Part shown: positions 48,821-58,530 of the stretch, in pieces
Position numbering within the stretch: position 1 is the first letter of the stretch
How the letters are laid out: the number at the start of each line of letters is the position of its first letter
Assembly: GCA_938743325.2 (NCBI GenBank)
Contig: OW568888.1
Coordinates: forward strand, 124,001 to 188,000
DNA: 64,000 bases
Source of the DNA: Pycnococcus provasolii
Lineage: Eukaryota > Chlorophyta > Pseudoscourfieldiophyceae > Pseudoscourfieldiales > Pycnococcaceae
Direction of reading: 5' to 3'
Made by a program: the position numbers and the translations under genes
The notes under the pieces: generated by a model
Database searches by the model: none
What the model was told of the DNA's origin: nothing
What the model saw: the letters and a program-made list of their open reading frames with translations, nothing else

Positions 48821-49618
48821 ATGGCGACGTTCACCGTGACTTCGAACGCAGTCGTCGACGCGCCCACGACGACGTACACGTACACGGGCGGTGACTGCGA
48901 AGACGCCGTCTCGGCGCTCGACGGTCTTAGGGCGCACTGCGTTACCCTGGAAACGCAGGCGCACGACGCGCGAGTCAGGCTCGCAGAAGCGACGCGCGTC
49001 GCCGCTCTGCTCACGTCGTCGCGCGCACGCGTCGAGAAGGCGTGGGTGCGCGGAGACGACGTCGTCACGGCAATGAAGCTTGAAACGAAGACGAAAACCG
49101 GAAGCGTGTGCCGCATATGCCTAAACGGCGATGAGGAGACGGGCAAGCCGTTGGTTCCGCTTGGCTGCGCGTGTCGAGGTGGCCTGGAACTTGCACACGA
49201 GCGTTGCGCCGTGCAGTGGTTTCGAACGCGCACGTACGGGCGTGCGAGCGGCCGTGCGACTGACGAGCAGTGGAACGTGGAGTGGACCGCGAAGTGCGAG
49301 GTGTGCGACGAGAACGTTTCTTCGAAGCTGGTTGCGGGAGTTCTAAAATCAGAACGAAGGGCCGCGACGACGGACCGTGACCCGCACACGTTCGTCGACC
49401 CCGTCGTCGCGCTCAGTGTTGACGAGGAGGCCCCGAGCGTTGACGTGTATGGCCGGCAGCACACGTACGTCGTGGAGTCCGAGTTGACCATAGCGCGAGC
49501 GAGAAGTGCTAGTGATAAGTACGCAGACTGGAGCGTGAAGGCGACGTGGGCGTTAGTTGCGACTTTGTTGGTGTTGGCGGTGCTGACCGTCATGGTGGTT
49601 GTCGTGTACTTCGCCTAA
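48821..49618 (+). CDS. RING-CH (MARCH-type) membrane protein, putative E3 ubiquitin ligase
   Basis: MARCH-type proteins ubiquitinate membrane proteins in endomembranes. The 265-residue protein has a helical N-terminus. A RING-CH domain begins at Cys 97 (VCRICLNGDEETGKPLVPLG), with the C-x-C pair in GCACRGGLELAHERCAVQWF and a final AKCEVCDENV. The His in the fourth ligand position and the Trp after it are typical. One membrane span lies at the C-terminus (ALVATLLVLAVLTVMVVVVY, about 243-264), so it is probably tail-anchored with the RING domain in the cytosol. Most MARCH proteins have two spans; here only one is seen. Confidence 0.82.
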   Translation: MATFTVTSNAVVDAPTTTYTYTGGDCEDAVSALDGLRAHCVTLETQAHDARVRLAEATRVAALLTSSRARVEKAWVRGDDVVTAMKLETKTKTGSVCRICLNGDEETGKPLVPLGCACRGGLELAHERCAVQWFRTRTYGRASGRATDEQWNVEWTAKCEVCDENVSSKLVAGVLKSERRAATTDRDPHTFVDPVVALSVDEEAPSVDVYGRQHTYVVESELTIARARSASDKYADWSVKATWALVATLLVLAVLTVMVVVVYFA

Positions 49619-49756
49619 GCAGGAATAGACATGTTTTGACGTACTGTACTGTACAAGACGTTTCGTACTGTAACCACAGTCAGGACGTTTTTAAAAATGG
49701 CTTGGGTTGATTTGACAAACCACGATAATACGTTCGGCTCTTCAAGAAGACGTCCC

Positions 49757-49790
49757 GGTTAGGGTTAGGGTTAGGGTTAGGGTTAGGGTT
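49757..49790 (+). repeat. Interstitial telomere-like (TTAGGG)5
   Basis: Five perfect TTAGGG units lie about 320 bases before the MFS transporter start and 140 bases after the RING-CH stop. This is the cleanest telomere-type run in the window. Confidence 0.95.
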
Positions 49791-50108
49791 ACGCCGTAGA
49801 CCTTGTCTTCTCCATGGATCCGTTTCCTGAACGGATGGTTTGGTCGTAGGATTTGATCGGTTGAAACTTGAATACGGGTCGGGTCCGGGGTCCCCCTGTT
49901 CCTTGCTTGCACCCACCCTAGTCTATGCATGTGATTTTGTTACCCCATGTGATGTCATGTGATGTCATGTGACGGCCTTTTCCTTTCACGCCCTAATTCT
50001 ACGGTTACTAGTTCCTTCCTTTCTCGCCTCTTCTCCACCTCTCGTTCTCCGCCATACGATACGTTTAGACTTTAGACTACTGTAAAACACGCGATCGCTA
50101 TCCTGTCG

Positions 50109-51533
50109 ATGCGTAACCCGAACGTGCGTCTCGCGCTCCTCTACTACGTGCTCGTGCAGGCGGCGCAGTCGCTCTACTCGCAGAACCCGCTCGCCGCGCT
50201 CGTCGAAATCATTGACGGCGGCGACGATGCGGCGGTCGGCGTCGTCACGGGCGCGCAAGGCGTCGCCAACCTCATGGCGGCGATCCCTGCAGGGATTCTC
50301 GCGGACAGATACAGAAGAGACTTCGCGTTGCGTATCGCCGCGTGCGTCGGCATATGTGCGGCGGCGTTGTCGACGTACACGCTGTGGTACGCAAAGCGGC
50401 AGCACGAACACGACGAGAACGAGCACAACACTCTAGGACAACGCGCATACGTCATGCTCGTTTTGTCTTATGCAAGCTGGGGTGTGTTCAACGGATCGGT
50501 AAGTGGGCCACTAGAAGCGCTCTTCGGAGATAGCGTCGAGACAGGAAGCAGATCATTTGTGTATCAGCTTAAAAGCGCGTTGCGAACAGCGGGAAACGCG
50601 ATTGGTCCTCTCATCTCCATTGTGATCTTCTCCGTTCGAGGCGACGTGTGGAGAGTAGACGACCTTTCCCTGGTGATGTTCTGCGGACTTGCCTTGACCG
50701 TTTGTCCGATTGCGTGCCTGTTTTTCTTCTCAGACGAAAAAAGCCTCGGAGCAGAGTCGGAGGCGTTCGGGGCTGCCGACACGGATGAGATTACTACACC
50801 ACTCGTGGTTGAAGATGAAGACGAGGACGACGACGAGGATGCCGAGGCTCCACGACGATGCCAGTCAACGGATAGCATGGTGTCCGATCTTGGTTCTCCT
50901 GCCACAGACACGAGGCCATTCAAGTATCGCGTGATCCCATATCTAGTCGCGACGAGCGATATGCTGACCATGCTTGGCAGTGGCATGACAATACGCTTCT
51001 TTGCCCTCTTCTTCAAAAATGCCGCGCACATGTCGCCGTCAGCCGTGCAGGCGGTGTTCGTCGTTGTGCCACTGGGAATCTCGGTGTGCGCAATGGGCGC
51101 ACAGCGCCTGGCGGCTAGGTTGGGTCGTTGCGGTGTGGTTATCTTGTGTCGGATTGCCGGAGTTTCTTTACTAGTCGCGATGACCGTCATCGATCCTACG
51201 AAAAACAAGGTGACATTGCTCGTCGTGTACATTGCTCGAAGCTGGCTAATGAATTGCCACAGCGGCTTGACTAAGAGTTTGGTGAATGATTTTGTTCTGA
51301 AGCGACACAGAGGCTTCTGGAACTCGCTTGAGAGTATCAACGCATTTAGCTGGTGTGGCAGCGCGATGCTTGGCGGCTTTTTGGTTCGCATGTATACGTA
51401 CGAGACAACCTTTCTAATCACGGCGGCACTGCAGGGCTTGAGTATTGTACCGATATTTGTGCTGTTGAGGATTGTGCCTGCAGAGGTTGAAGGTGGTGTG
51501 GCAGCTCCTGCGGCTGAGGAAGACTCGGACTGA
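50109..51533 (+). CDS. Major facilitator superfamily transporter
   Basis: The 474-residue protein starts at a clear ATG and has about twelve hydrophobic spans in two halves. The MFS loop-2 signature is recognisable in GILADRYRRD after the second span. A central cytoplasmic loop (about 225-275) is strongly acidic (EDEDEDDDEDAEAPRR). The second half begins near DMLTMLGSGMTIRFFALFFK. The C-terminal tail is short and acidic. The substrate cannot be read from the sequence. No targeting peptide is visible. Confidence 0.82.
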   Translation: MRNPNVRLALLYYVLVQAAQSLYSQNPLAALVEIIDGGDDAAVGVVTGAQGVANLMAAIPAGILADRYRRDFALRIAACVGICAAALSTYTLWYAKRQHEHDENEHNTLGQRAYVMLVLSYASWGVFNGSVSGPLEALFGDSVETGSRSFVYQLKSALRTAGNAIGPLISIVIFSVRGDVWRVDDLSLVMFCGLALTVCPIACLFFFSDEKSLGAESEAFGAADTDEITTPLVVEDEDEDDDEDAEAPRRCQSTDSMVSDLGSPATDTRPFKYRVIPYLVATSDMLTMLGSGMTIRFFALFFKNAAHMSPSAVQAVFVVVPLGISVCAMGAQRLAARLGRCGVVILCRIAGVSLLVAMTVIDPTKNKVTLLVVYIARSWLMNCHSGLTKSLVNDFVLKRHRGFWNSLESINAFSWCGSAMLGGFLVRMYTYETTFLITAALQGLSIVPIFVLLRIVPAEVEGGVAAPAAEEDSD

Positions 51534-51629
51534 GATGTGAAGAATGAGAATTGTTTGTATGTAAAGTAGATTAGTTATTGGCAAGCCTCAACAACTCCCT
51601 TAATCCAAGGTGGGTGAGATTTATGTTCC

Positions 51630-51643
51630 ATTACTGAATGAGC
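51630..51643 (-). promoter_or_regulatory. Shared post-stop motif GCTCATTCAGTAAT
   Basis: About 15 bases beyond the stop of the gene at 51659-53206, on the gene's strand. It matches the motif at 34308 and 34574. Confidence 0.5.
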
Positions 51644-51658
51644 GATTTGATCGTAGTT

Positions 51659-53206
51659 TTACTCAACTCCATCACCCTTCTTAAAGAGAGCGTTGGTCGC
51701 ATAGCGCGCGGCACGCTGCGCAAGATACTGCGCGTTTATTGTGGCGCGGCGCAAGCCGCCCCCTGTCGCGGTGTTGGCTATGAGACGAAGCACGGGCGCG
51801 CCGCCGATCCCCGGCGTTGCTGCCGCTAGGCTGCTTGCGCGGATGCGCGTGCTATTCGAAAGGCCATCCACCGCAAGCCACGCGTCACGCTCCACCACTT
51901 TGACCCACCTTGTGTCTGCTATTGCATCCCACGTTGCCGCGTCCTGCGTTGCCCAGTTGTCGGCCGATGCGCTTGCCTCTGCCGTGTCCACACAGCACGG
52001 GCGACCCTCCTCCTGGAGGAGCGGTCCACCACAAGCTGCGAGGCTGCGGTAGCGCCGCTGCACTCCTTCCGCCCCATAGCAGTCGAAGCCTCGGAGTTGT
52101 GCCAGTCCCGCGTAACCACCAGGATTTATTTCGTCCGTCATCGTCTGTGGTTCCACCCCCGCAGCACATCCGTTCTCCACTCGCGCTCCACGTTCACCTT
52201 CAGCACTCACACATGGCTCACCCACTCGACCACTCGCCTGGATCACCGCTCCGATGGTTTGCAAGTCACCAGCGCGGCACGCAGACCACGTGCTCCACTC
52301 CGTCGCGCACTCCTCGACGATCGCCGGCTTGCCGTCATCATCCGTCCAAATGCCAAGCGTGACGAGATCTCCGTCGTTTGTCTGCGCGTCAACAAGGTCA
52401 TCGCGCCAAGACGATTCCTGCAGCAGCCATTTCGCCACATGCTCCCTTGCAAATTGCAATGTGCGGCATTCGGTATTCGTAAAGCAGCCATCTCCATCAC
52501 GCACGACTGCATGCACGCGTGGAAACGACCGCCCACTCGTGACGAAGATCTCCGCGTCATCCACCGCCCTTTCGTCGAGCTCACCCATGACAACGCTCAG
52601 AGGCACAGTGGAGCGGTCACGCAACGCCGCGTGCCTCTGCTCCACACTGCCTGGTCCGGGCAATGCGTCCGCGCGAGGAGCTAAGAGTGCAGCAGCACGA
52701 AACAATTGCGGTTGTTCTGCAATCGCCGCGAATGCTGCCGCTGCCGCGTCGTCGTGCGCGAAGATGCCAACACGGCTTTGCGTGTCGAATGCGGCGTTTC
52801 CAGTTGCCCAGTTCGCAGCAGCAACCGCGGCATCTTTAGCAAGTTCGGTGCGTTCTACGTGCGGTGAGAGTACGGCGATTCCTCGTCGCGCGACATACGC
52901 GATGAGCTCTTTGTATGCGAGCGTGCTTGTGCTTGCCGTTCGCGCGCTGCCCCCAGCGAAAACGGCGACGGGTGGTCGCGTCACGTCCGCGGGCGCGACG
53001 ATGTCGATGTGCAGCGGCGTCTCGACCGAGATGGCGCCGTTTCGGGTTTGTGTCGTCTGCATCGTCTGCGTCATGCGTATCTGTGTCGCGGAGACGCGCA
53101 GAGGGTGCTCAATGTACTCTTCCGCGTTAGAAGCTGAGGCTGCAGCTAGAAGGCACGTCATCATCATCATCATCACGAGCATCATCATCATCACCACCAT
53201 CCCCAT
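51659..53206 (-). CDS. Secreted hydrolase-fold protein with TSP1-like domain; altered nucleophile motif
   Basis: The 515-residue protein begins with an unusual Met-rich signal peptide (about nine Met among the first 16 residues, then CLLAAASASNA). Residues about 60-290 resemble the chlorophyllase/dienelactone-hydrolase type alpha/beta hydrolase: VAVFAGGSARTASTSTLAYK, ELIAYVARRGIAVLSPHVER, and a nucleophile elbow reading GIFAHDDAAAAAF where GHSxGG is expected, so the Ser is replaced by Asp. Residues about 303-350 resemble a thrombospondin type 1 repeat (EWSTWSACRAGDLQ, several Cys). Another Cys-rich section and a conserved-looking C-terminus (DAWLAVDGLSNSTRIR) follow. It is probably an extracellular binding protein rather than an enzyme, unless Asp serves as nucleophile. 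Confidence 0.6.
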   Translation of the reverse strand: MGMVVMMMMLVMMMMMTCLLAAASASNAEEYIEHPLRVSATQIRMTQTMQTTQTRNGAISVETPLHIDIVAPADVTRPPVAVFAGGSARTASTSTLAYKELIAYVARRGIAVLSPHVERTELAKDAAVAAANWATGNAAFDTQSRVGIFAHDDAAAAAFAAIAEQPQLFRAAALLAPRADALPGPGSVEQRHAALRDRSTVPLSVVMGELDERAVDDAEIFVTSGRSFPRVHAVVRDGDGCFTNTECRTLQFAREHVAKWLLQESSWRDDLVDAQTNDGDLVTLGIWTDDDGKPAIVEECATEWSTWSACRAGDLQTIGAVIQASGRVGEPCVSAEGERGARVENGCAAGVEPQTMTDEINPGGYAGLAQLRGFDCYGAEGVQRRYRSLAACGGPLLQEEGRPCCVDTAEASASADNWATQDAATWDAIADTRWVKVVERDAWLAVDGLSNSTRIRASSLAAATPGIGGAPVLRLIANTATGGGLRRATINAQYLAQRAARYATNALFKKGDGVE

Positions 53207-53491
53207 GAAAGAAGAAGGCTACGAAAGACGTACAATTATCACCAGCAGGCAGCAGGCACTATCACACTATGAGGAGGTAAGAAGGAGCAGAGTCCACACG
53301 CTACATACCTACAGTATGAAGAGCATATACATACAGGTACTACATGTGCGCGTGACATTGACATGCGAAGGACAATGCGAAGGCGTTGGAACTTGGAAGG
53401 AGGCAAGACTCTGATCCCGAGGGCGGAAAAAGTCAAAAGAATCCCTTTAAGAATTCTCAAAGGCTCAAAAGTCAAAGGGCTCGCCAACTAA

Positions 53492-53530
53492 GGTTAACCC
53501 CGAATGTAACCCCGAATGTAACCCCGAATC
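53492..53530 (+). repeat. AACCCCGAATGT tandem repeat
   Basis: Three tandem copies of a 12-base unit (TAACCCCGAATG), then TTTCGGGGTTAG downstream at 53547, so the area is self-complementary. It lies about 160 bases before the DUF1995 start. Confidence 0.85.
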
Positions 53531-53686
53531 CTCACGAGTTGGTTTCGGGGTTAGTTTGTTTTCCCTTTTATGAAACCCCAATCATCCATTTCCATTTCCA
53601 TTTCTGGTGGATAATCTCACTCCCCTCCCCTCCCGTCTGCCGTTTCCGTCAGTGCTCTTATTCTTTCCCCTCAATAGACTATAATA

Positions 53687-54712
53687 ATGGCGTGCGGCAT
53701 GTTCGTCGGGACCGGGATGAAGAAGACGGCAATAATGACCACCACACGTGCTTGCTCGAGATCAGAAGCAGGATTTCACAAGGCTAGGCTCTCTGTCCAC
53801 CGTCCTCGGGTCCAAGGGTTTCAGTGTCGTTCTCGGGTAGCGGGTCGTTGCGTTCTAACAACAGTGGCGGCAGTGACGCCCAACACGGAGTTCGTGTGCC
53901 CCGCAAAACTCAACACCACGCCGCACGCAAGGGACTCGCGCCAGATGTTCTACCAGGATGCGAGTGAGGCCGTTGTGGCTGCCGTCGAGTCGCCGACGAT
54001 ATCGAGGTGCTCGATGGTTCTGCAGATACCAGAAACGAACATTGAAGGGGACGTCTACAGAGTCGGAACACTCCTCGAGCTCGCAAGGCAAATGGCGACG
54101 GGCGTGATCCGAAGTCAAAAGAAAAAGTGCGTGAAGTTATGTGTTCAGCAGTCACTCGGCGAGGGAATCTTTACCGGTCTACCGCTAAGCTTAAGCGGCG
54201 TACGCCGTCTCCTCGAAATGCTCGACTTCGAGGACGACGTCGCCGACTATGTGAAAGTCGGCGCCGTTTCTGAGGAGGAAGTCGACGACGAGTGCGCAGC
54301 CTACATCGTTCTATGCCCACAAAACATCGTCAACGGGTGCGTCGTTCCCCTTCTCGAGGAGATGACTCTTGCCGCGGAGGCGAAGGGACAGACTGTGATG
54401 ATCCTCAACGCGAACCTTGGAGATGTGCCGAGTAGCGGAGGTCGCATGCAGGTTGGCGGGCGGAAGGAACGTATCGCATTTGCCAAGTCGTTCACGCCAA
54501 TCTACCACTTCCGTCTCCTCTATCAAAAGCCGTTCTTCTATCCAATATATGGTTGCATTCGCATGACGGTGGGCGAACGCTGGGGCGTGTTCAAGAAGAT
54601 CGGAGGTACGAACGTGATACGGGATCCGGAGAGCTACGTGCTCGTCGACGAGTTCGACAAAGAGCCGACGCCGCAGCTCATCACGGGCTCGCTGATGCGG
54701 AAGAGAGAATAA
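53687..54712 (+). CDS. DUF1995 (LPA3-like) plastid protein
   Basis: DUF1995 proteins are plastid proteins of plants and algae; LPA3 assists photosystem II assembly. The 341-residue product has a basic, Ser/Arg/Thr-rich transit peptide (about 1-60). The family core then runs DASEAVVAAVESPTISRCSM, YRVGTLLELARQMATGVI, VVPLLEEMTLAAEAKGQTVM, ILNANLGDVPS, RIAFAKSFTPIYHFRLL, and the ending YVLVDEFDKEPT. The arrangement PLLEEM...A...G...NPxL...R..F...F is typical. The exact member (LPA3 or another DUF1995 protein) is not settled. The ATG at 53687 gives a complete leader. Confidence 0.8.
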   Translation: MACGMFVGTGMKKTAIMTTTRACSRSEAGFHKARLSVHRPRVQGFQCRSRVAGRCVLTTVAAVTPNTEFVCPAKLNTTPHARDSRQMFYQDASEAVVAAVESPTISRCSMVLQIPETNIEGDVYRVGTLLELARQMATGVIRSQKKKCVKLCVQQSLGEGIFTGLPLSLSGVRRLLEMLDFEDDVADYVKVGAVSEEEVDDECAAYIVLCPQNIVNGCVVPLLEEMTLAAEAKGQTVMILNANLGDVPSSGGRMQVGGRKERIAFAKSFTPIYHFRLLYQKPFFYPIYGCIRMTVGERWGVFKKIGGTNVIRDPESYVLVDEFDKEPTPQLITGSLMRKRE

Positions 54713-54945
54713 TAGAAGAAGTTGAGATAGTAACAAATATCTAAAAGAGTAGCACTGATCTAGGTAGGTAGCGTAGCAAGGGTCCATCACGAGTTGCCAT
54801 TATTGGGAACGAGGGATCCCCCAGGTGGGCAATCTCCAAACCCCGAATAATGATATTAATGATGATAATTCGGGGTTACGTTTGGGCACAACATGTGGTT
54901 GTCCGTCGTTCCCTCCCTCCCTCCTCCGGTCCATTCAGCCGCTGC

Positions 54946-56595
54946 ATGCTCGCCGCCGTGGCTAGCAGCTCCTACCGGCGTGTACGCCTCAAAGCACGCA
55001 CAGCACGCGCACGCACGCACTCCACTTCGCGCACGATGGCAACTTCTTCTCCTTACCAGCAGCTCCGCGACGAGCTTGCGGAGATCGATGCCCTGTCCGG
55101 TGTCGAAGGACTCCTGCAGTGGGACGAGCAAGTTATGATGCCCAGCGGAGACGGCGCGGCATCCGCTCGAGCGAAAGCCTCGTCAGCTCTTGCGGGAGTG
55201 GTGCACGCGAAGCGCACCGCGTCCTCATTGGGCGAACTGATCGAGTTGTGCGGTGGTCGCAAAGTCACGCAAGAAAAACTGGGCGCGGACGCAACAACTT
55301 TCGACGTCGCCAACGTGAAACGAGCCGCGGAGGGATTTGATCGCGCTTCGCGTGTACCACCAGCTATGGCAAAAAAGGAGGCTGAGCTCGGATCGCGAGG
55401 CTATCGCGCATGGATGGAAGCGAAAAAGAACAGCGACTACAGCGTCTTCGCACCAGTTCTGAAAGAGTGGGTTGAGTTGGTCAAAGAAAGGAGCTCTCTC
55501 ATCAACCCGGGGGGCGATCCGTACGACACTGCGCTCGATGACTACGAGCGTGGCCTAACGAGCGCACGACTGGACGAGATTTTCGCACCAGTGAAAGCTG
55601 AGGTAAGCGCTCTTATCAAGCAAGTGTATGATGTGGAAGAAGGCCCGGTGGCGCTACGCTCGGTCGGTGGCAAGTCTGTTTTGACGGGCGACTTTGATGC
55701 GGAAAAACAGGCTGCGTTAAGTCGGCAGATCGCGCTCGACATGGGATTCGACTTGACTGCTGGTCGTCTCGACGTCTCGGCTCACCCATTCACTGGAGGT
55801 GCAGATTTTACGGACGTCAGAATGACCACGCGTTATAAGTCGGACGACCTCAGCGAAGGTCTTACTGGCACCATCCACGAAACTGGGCACGCACTATACG
55901 AGCAGGGTCGTCCCAGGGAATACGCCGGCCAGCCCGTGTCGCAGGCACATTCCATGGGTGTGCACGAATCGCAGTCTCTGCTTTGGGAACGGATGGTGGC
56001 CCTGAGCCCGGATTTTAGCACATTCCTTCTGCCGAAGCTGTCGGATGCATTCTTTGGACAGTTCGATGGCGTCACCAACGATCAACTGCATGCTTCGTTC
56101 AACACAGTGAAGAAGCCTAGCTTCATCCGTGTAGAGTCTGATGAGCTGACATACCCAATGCACGTCATTCTCAGGTACGAACTCGAGCAAGGGTTGATCA
56201 AGGGGGATGTCGACGTTGACGCCTTGCCCGAACTCTGGAATGCAAAGATGGAAGAGCTCCTCGGCCATCGTCCGCCGGACGATGCCAAAGGCGTCCTTCA
56301 GGACGTTCACTGGAGCGCAGGAGCAATCGGCTACTTCCCAACGTATTTGCTGGGCGCGATGTACGCATGCCAGATTTACGAAACGGCTCTCACGAAGCTG
56401 CCAGGCTTAGAGGATGAGATTCGCAAAGGTGAGTTTGCACGCCTTCGTGAGTGGCTGAACAAGAATGTGCATGCCCTCGGTTCGTCATTCGATTCCGCCG
56501 ACGCTCTGCTTGAGCATGTCACGGGCAAGCCATTGGACGGGGAAGCCTTCGTCAAGTATCTGCGCGAGAAGTATACCAAGCTCTATGGCCTGTAA
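54946..56595 (+). CDS. Carboxypeptidase Taq (M32) metallopeptidase, probably plastid-targeted
   Basis: M32 enzymes remove C-terminal residues using one divalent metal. Counted from the ATG at 54946 the product has 549 residues: a short Arg/Ser/Ala leader (1-30), then YQQLRDELAEIDALSGVEGL. The catalytic HETGH is at 311-315 in TIHETGHALYEQGRP and the third ligand is Glu 341 in GVHESQSLLWERM. The HPF motif of the family is present in SAHPFTGG, and the C-terminal YFPTYLLGAMYACQIYETAL matches. Alternative starts at 54850 or 55036 only change the leader. Length and motifs are those of bacterial M32 proteins. Confidence 0.93.
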   Translation: MLAAVASSSYRRVRLKARTARARTHSTSRTMATSSPYQQLRDELAEIDALSGVEGLLQWDEQVMMPSGDGAASARAKASSALAGVVHAKRTASSLGELIELCGGRKVTQEKLGADATTFDVANVKRAAEGFDRASRVPPAMAKKEAELGSRGYRAWMEAKKNSDYSVFAPVLKEWVELVKERSSLINPGGDPYDTALDDYERGLTSARLDEIFAPVKAEVSALIKQVYDVEEGPVALRSVGGKSVLTGDFDAEKQAALSRQIALDMGFDLTAGRLDVSAHPFTGGADFTDVRMTTRYKSDDLSEGLTGTIHETGHALYEQGRPREYAGQPVSQAHSMGVHESQSLLWERMVALSPDFSTFLLPKLSDAFFGQFDGVTNDQLHASFNTVKKPSFIRVESDELTYPMHVILRYELEQGLIKGDVDVDALPELWNAKMEELLGHRPPDDAKGVLQDVHWSAGAIGYFPTYLLGAMYACQIYETALTKLPGLEDEIRKGEFARLREWLNKNVHALGSSFDSADALLEHVTGKPLDGEAFVKYLREKYTKLYGL

Positions 56596-56677
56596 ATAGA
56601 GATTTGTTGATTTCGTTTTCCAGGTAGTGATTACAGCAACAATATACAAACATATTTTCTCATCGCCCACCGCCACC

Positions 56678-58393
56678 TTAGTCGACGCCGTCGAGATCGT
56701 CAGCGTCGTCCAAGAATCCAACCGGCTTATTCGTCACGTCCATGGCTGCCGTCTCGGCAGCCTTCAAGATGGCGCCTCGGCGCGTTCCGGCGACGCCCGC
56801 AGTCTCGGACGGAAGTGCGCCGTTGTGATCAGCCTTGTATGTCTCAAGCTCTTCCATATATTCGCGCGTACCCTCCTCCACCACATACGCGTCGCGCGCG
56901 GCATCTGGAGGAAGCTCGGTTGCCATCGGAAGGCCAAGGCGCTCTGCTTCTGTCAGGCGTCCATCACCAGATGCGCCGAGCATTGCGTGGTTCGTGTCGC
57001 GCGTGGCGTCGACGAAGCCTTCGCCTGGGGCAGAGTAGCCCATGCCCAAGCCTGTTGTTCCGGCACCCTTCATAGCCTTCACCTCTTCCCAAGTCAGATG
57101 TGGCGACTGGTACGACATCAAATACTCGCCGCCATTTGAACGGTAGACGTCGAGGTACTCTTCCACCTGCCCTTGCAGAGCCTTTGGATAGCAAAGAAGG
57201 AGGTCAAGCTCTCCAGCCTCCATCGTCAGCATCTTGTCCATGACCTCCTCAGGCAAAGCGGGATAGTGCTCCTCCAGACGCTCTCGCATCCACTCAAAGT
57301 AATGGTAGTATTTCGGCCTCTCTCGCAGAAAATCTGGGAGTTTTTCCTGCCTCTCCTCTTCGAGCCACGATTCGAGTGCATCTGCGCCATTCTTGAGCAA
57401 TAGCTCGCGGTGCTTGGTCGGCAGTGCCTTGGCAAGGCGCTTAAGCACAGCCCTCGCTTCTTCGTCATCCGCGTCGCGCTCAAACGCGCGGCGTGCAGCC
57501 AGCGCGGCTGCGGTCGTGTCGCTCACAGCCTCGAGGGCAGTTGCGAGCGCGACGTGCGCGCGTGGCCAGGTGTCGTTGGCCTTGTCGGGCAGGAACGCAA
57601 CTGCCGTACGAGCATCTTTCAAAGCCTGCTGCAGCGCGAGGTTTCCTGCCGCCTCTCCTCCCTGGTGAAGAGCTGCGGAAGGCATGTCGTCCTTGAACAC
57701 CGTCCCAAGCGTCACATAAGCGAACGAACGCACCGTCGCGAGCACGTGCCTTCCTGGCGCGCGTCCACGGCACCATGCCGCATACAGTAGTTCTCGCGTC
57801 TCCTTTTCTCGTCCTCGCACGTATCCGGCGTGCACAGCGTGCGCGTACTCGTCGCGTTCGAACATGCGAATTTCCTGCGGAACCGGTTTCAGGAGTCGTC
57901 CGTCGCGACTGCTGAGACCGTTCGGTGCCTCGGCGTTCATGATTAGGTCCGTCCAGTACCCCGCGAGATATTCTGCGGTGAGGTTCTTGACTGGTACCCT
58001 CATCGCCTTGCGTATTTGAAGGAGGCGCGACTTGGCATCCGGCGGGCACTGCGCGATGCACGTTCGTAAAGCACGCACCGCTTCGATCGGGGGCATCGAC
58101 GCGGCTTGCTCCAGTATGGCTACTGTGCCTGACGCCAAGTCTGTCTTATTGATCTTATCCCCGTCGTCGTTTGGAATAACCTCCTCGCCACCGCTCAAGG
58201 GAGGGGAGGATGAAGAAGGCGGAGAAGAGGTGGGAGCATGAGGAGGAGCAGCAGGAGCAACGAGGGAGGAGGGGGCGACACGCGCAGGAAGAGAAGGCGA
58301 GGCGTTATCGTCGTCGTCGTCGGAGTCGTACTGCGTGCCCCACCGCGACCGGTCGACGCCACGGTCGGCGCTGGCGCCATCCACACGCGCCAT
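56678..58393 (-). CDS. Helical-repeat protein of unknown function
   Basis: The 571-residue product starts at a clear ATG (58393). The N-terminal 90 residues are low-complexity (acidic, then Pro/Ser/Ala). The middle (about 90-330) is alpha-helical with TPR-like pairs such as ALQQALKDARTAVAFLPDKA and HVALATALEAVSDTTAAALA. A charged section with KYYHYFEWMRERLEEHYPAL and VEEYLDVYRSNGGEYL and an acidic end (FLDDADDLDGVD) follow. I recognise no family. TPR-type scaffolding is the most that can be inferred. It converges closely (82 bases) with the carboxypeptidase gene. Confidence 0.6.
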   Translation of the reverse strand: MARVDGASADRGVDRSRWGTQYDSDDDDDNASPSLPARVAPSSLVAPAAPPHAPTSSPPSSSSPPLSGGEEVIPNDDGDKINKTDLASGTVAILEQAASMPPIEAVRALRTCIAQCPPDAKSRLLQIRKAMRVPVKNLTAEYLAGYWTDLIMNAEAPNGLSSRDGRLLKPVPQEIRMFERDEYAHAVHAGYVRGREKETRELLYAAWCRGRAPGRHVLATVRSFAYVTLGTVFKDDMPSAALHQGGEAAGNLALQQALKDARTAVAFLPDKANDTWPRAHVALATALEAVSDTTAAALAARRAFERDADDEEARAVLKRLAKALPTKHRELLLKNGADALESWLEEERQEKLPDFLRERPKYYHYFEWMRERLEEHYPALPEEVMDKMLTMEAGELDLLLCYPKALQGQVEEYLDVYRSNGGEYLMSYQSPHLTWEEVKAMKGAGTTGLGMGYSAPGEGFVDATRDTNHAMLGASGDGRLTEAERLGLPMATELPPDAARDAYVVEEGTREYMEELETYKADHNGALPSETAGVAGTRRGAILKAAETAAMDVTNKPVGFLDDADDLDGVD

Positions 58394-58530
58394 CGGGGAA
58401 TTTCTTCTTGAAGCTTCGAGGAATTTGAGGACAGAGGCTTCGAGTAGGTAGGGGTTTGTTTTGGGACCTGGGGGGCAGTTCGGGGTTCTATTTATGTGAC
58501 TACGTTTTAGTACTTATGTTATGTTACTTC

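Noticed and set aside
49757-49790. Chromosome end at the TTAGGG run
   Set aside because: Only five units, with intact genes within a few hundred bases on both sides; it is interstitial.
52254-53414. Long plus-strand frame opposite the secreted hydrolase-fold gene
   Set aside because: Ser/Ala/Arg-rich mirror of the minus-strand codons; the minus-strand product has a signal peptide and recognisable domains.
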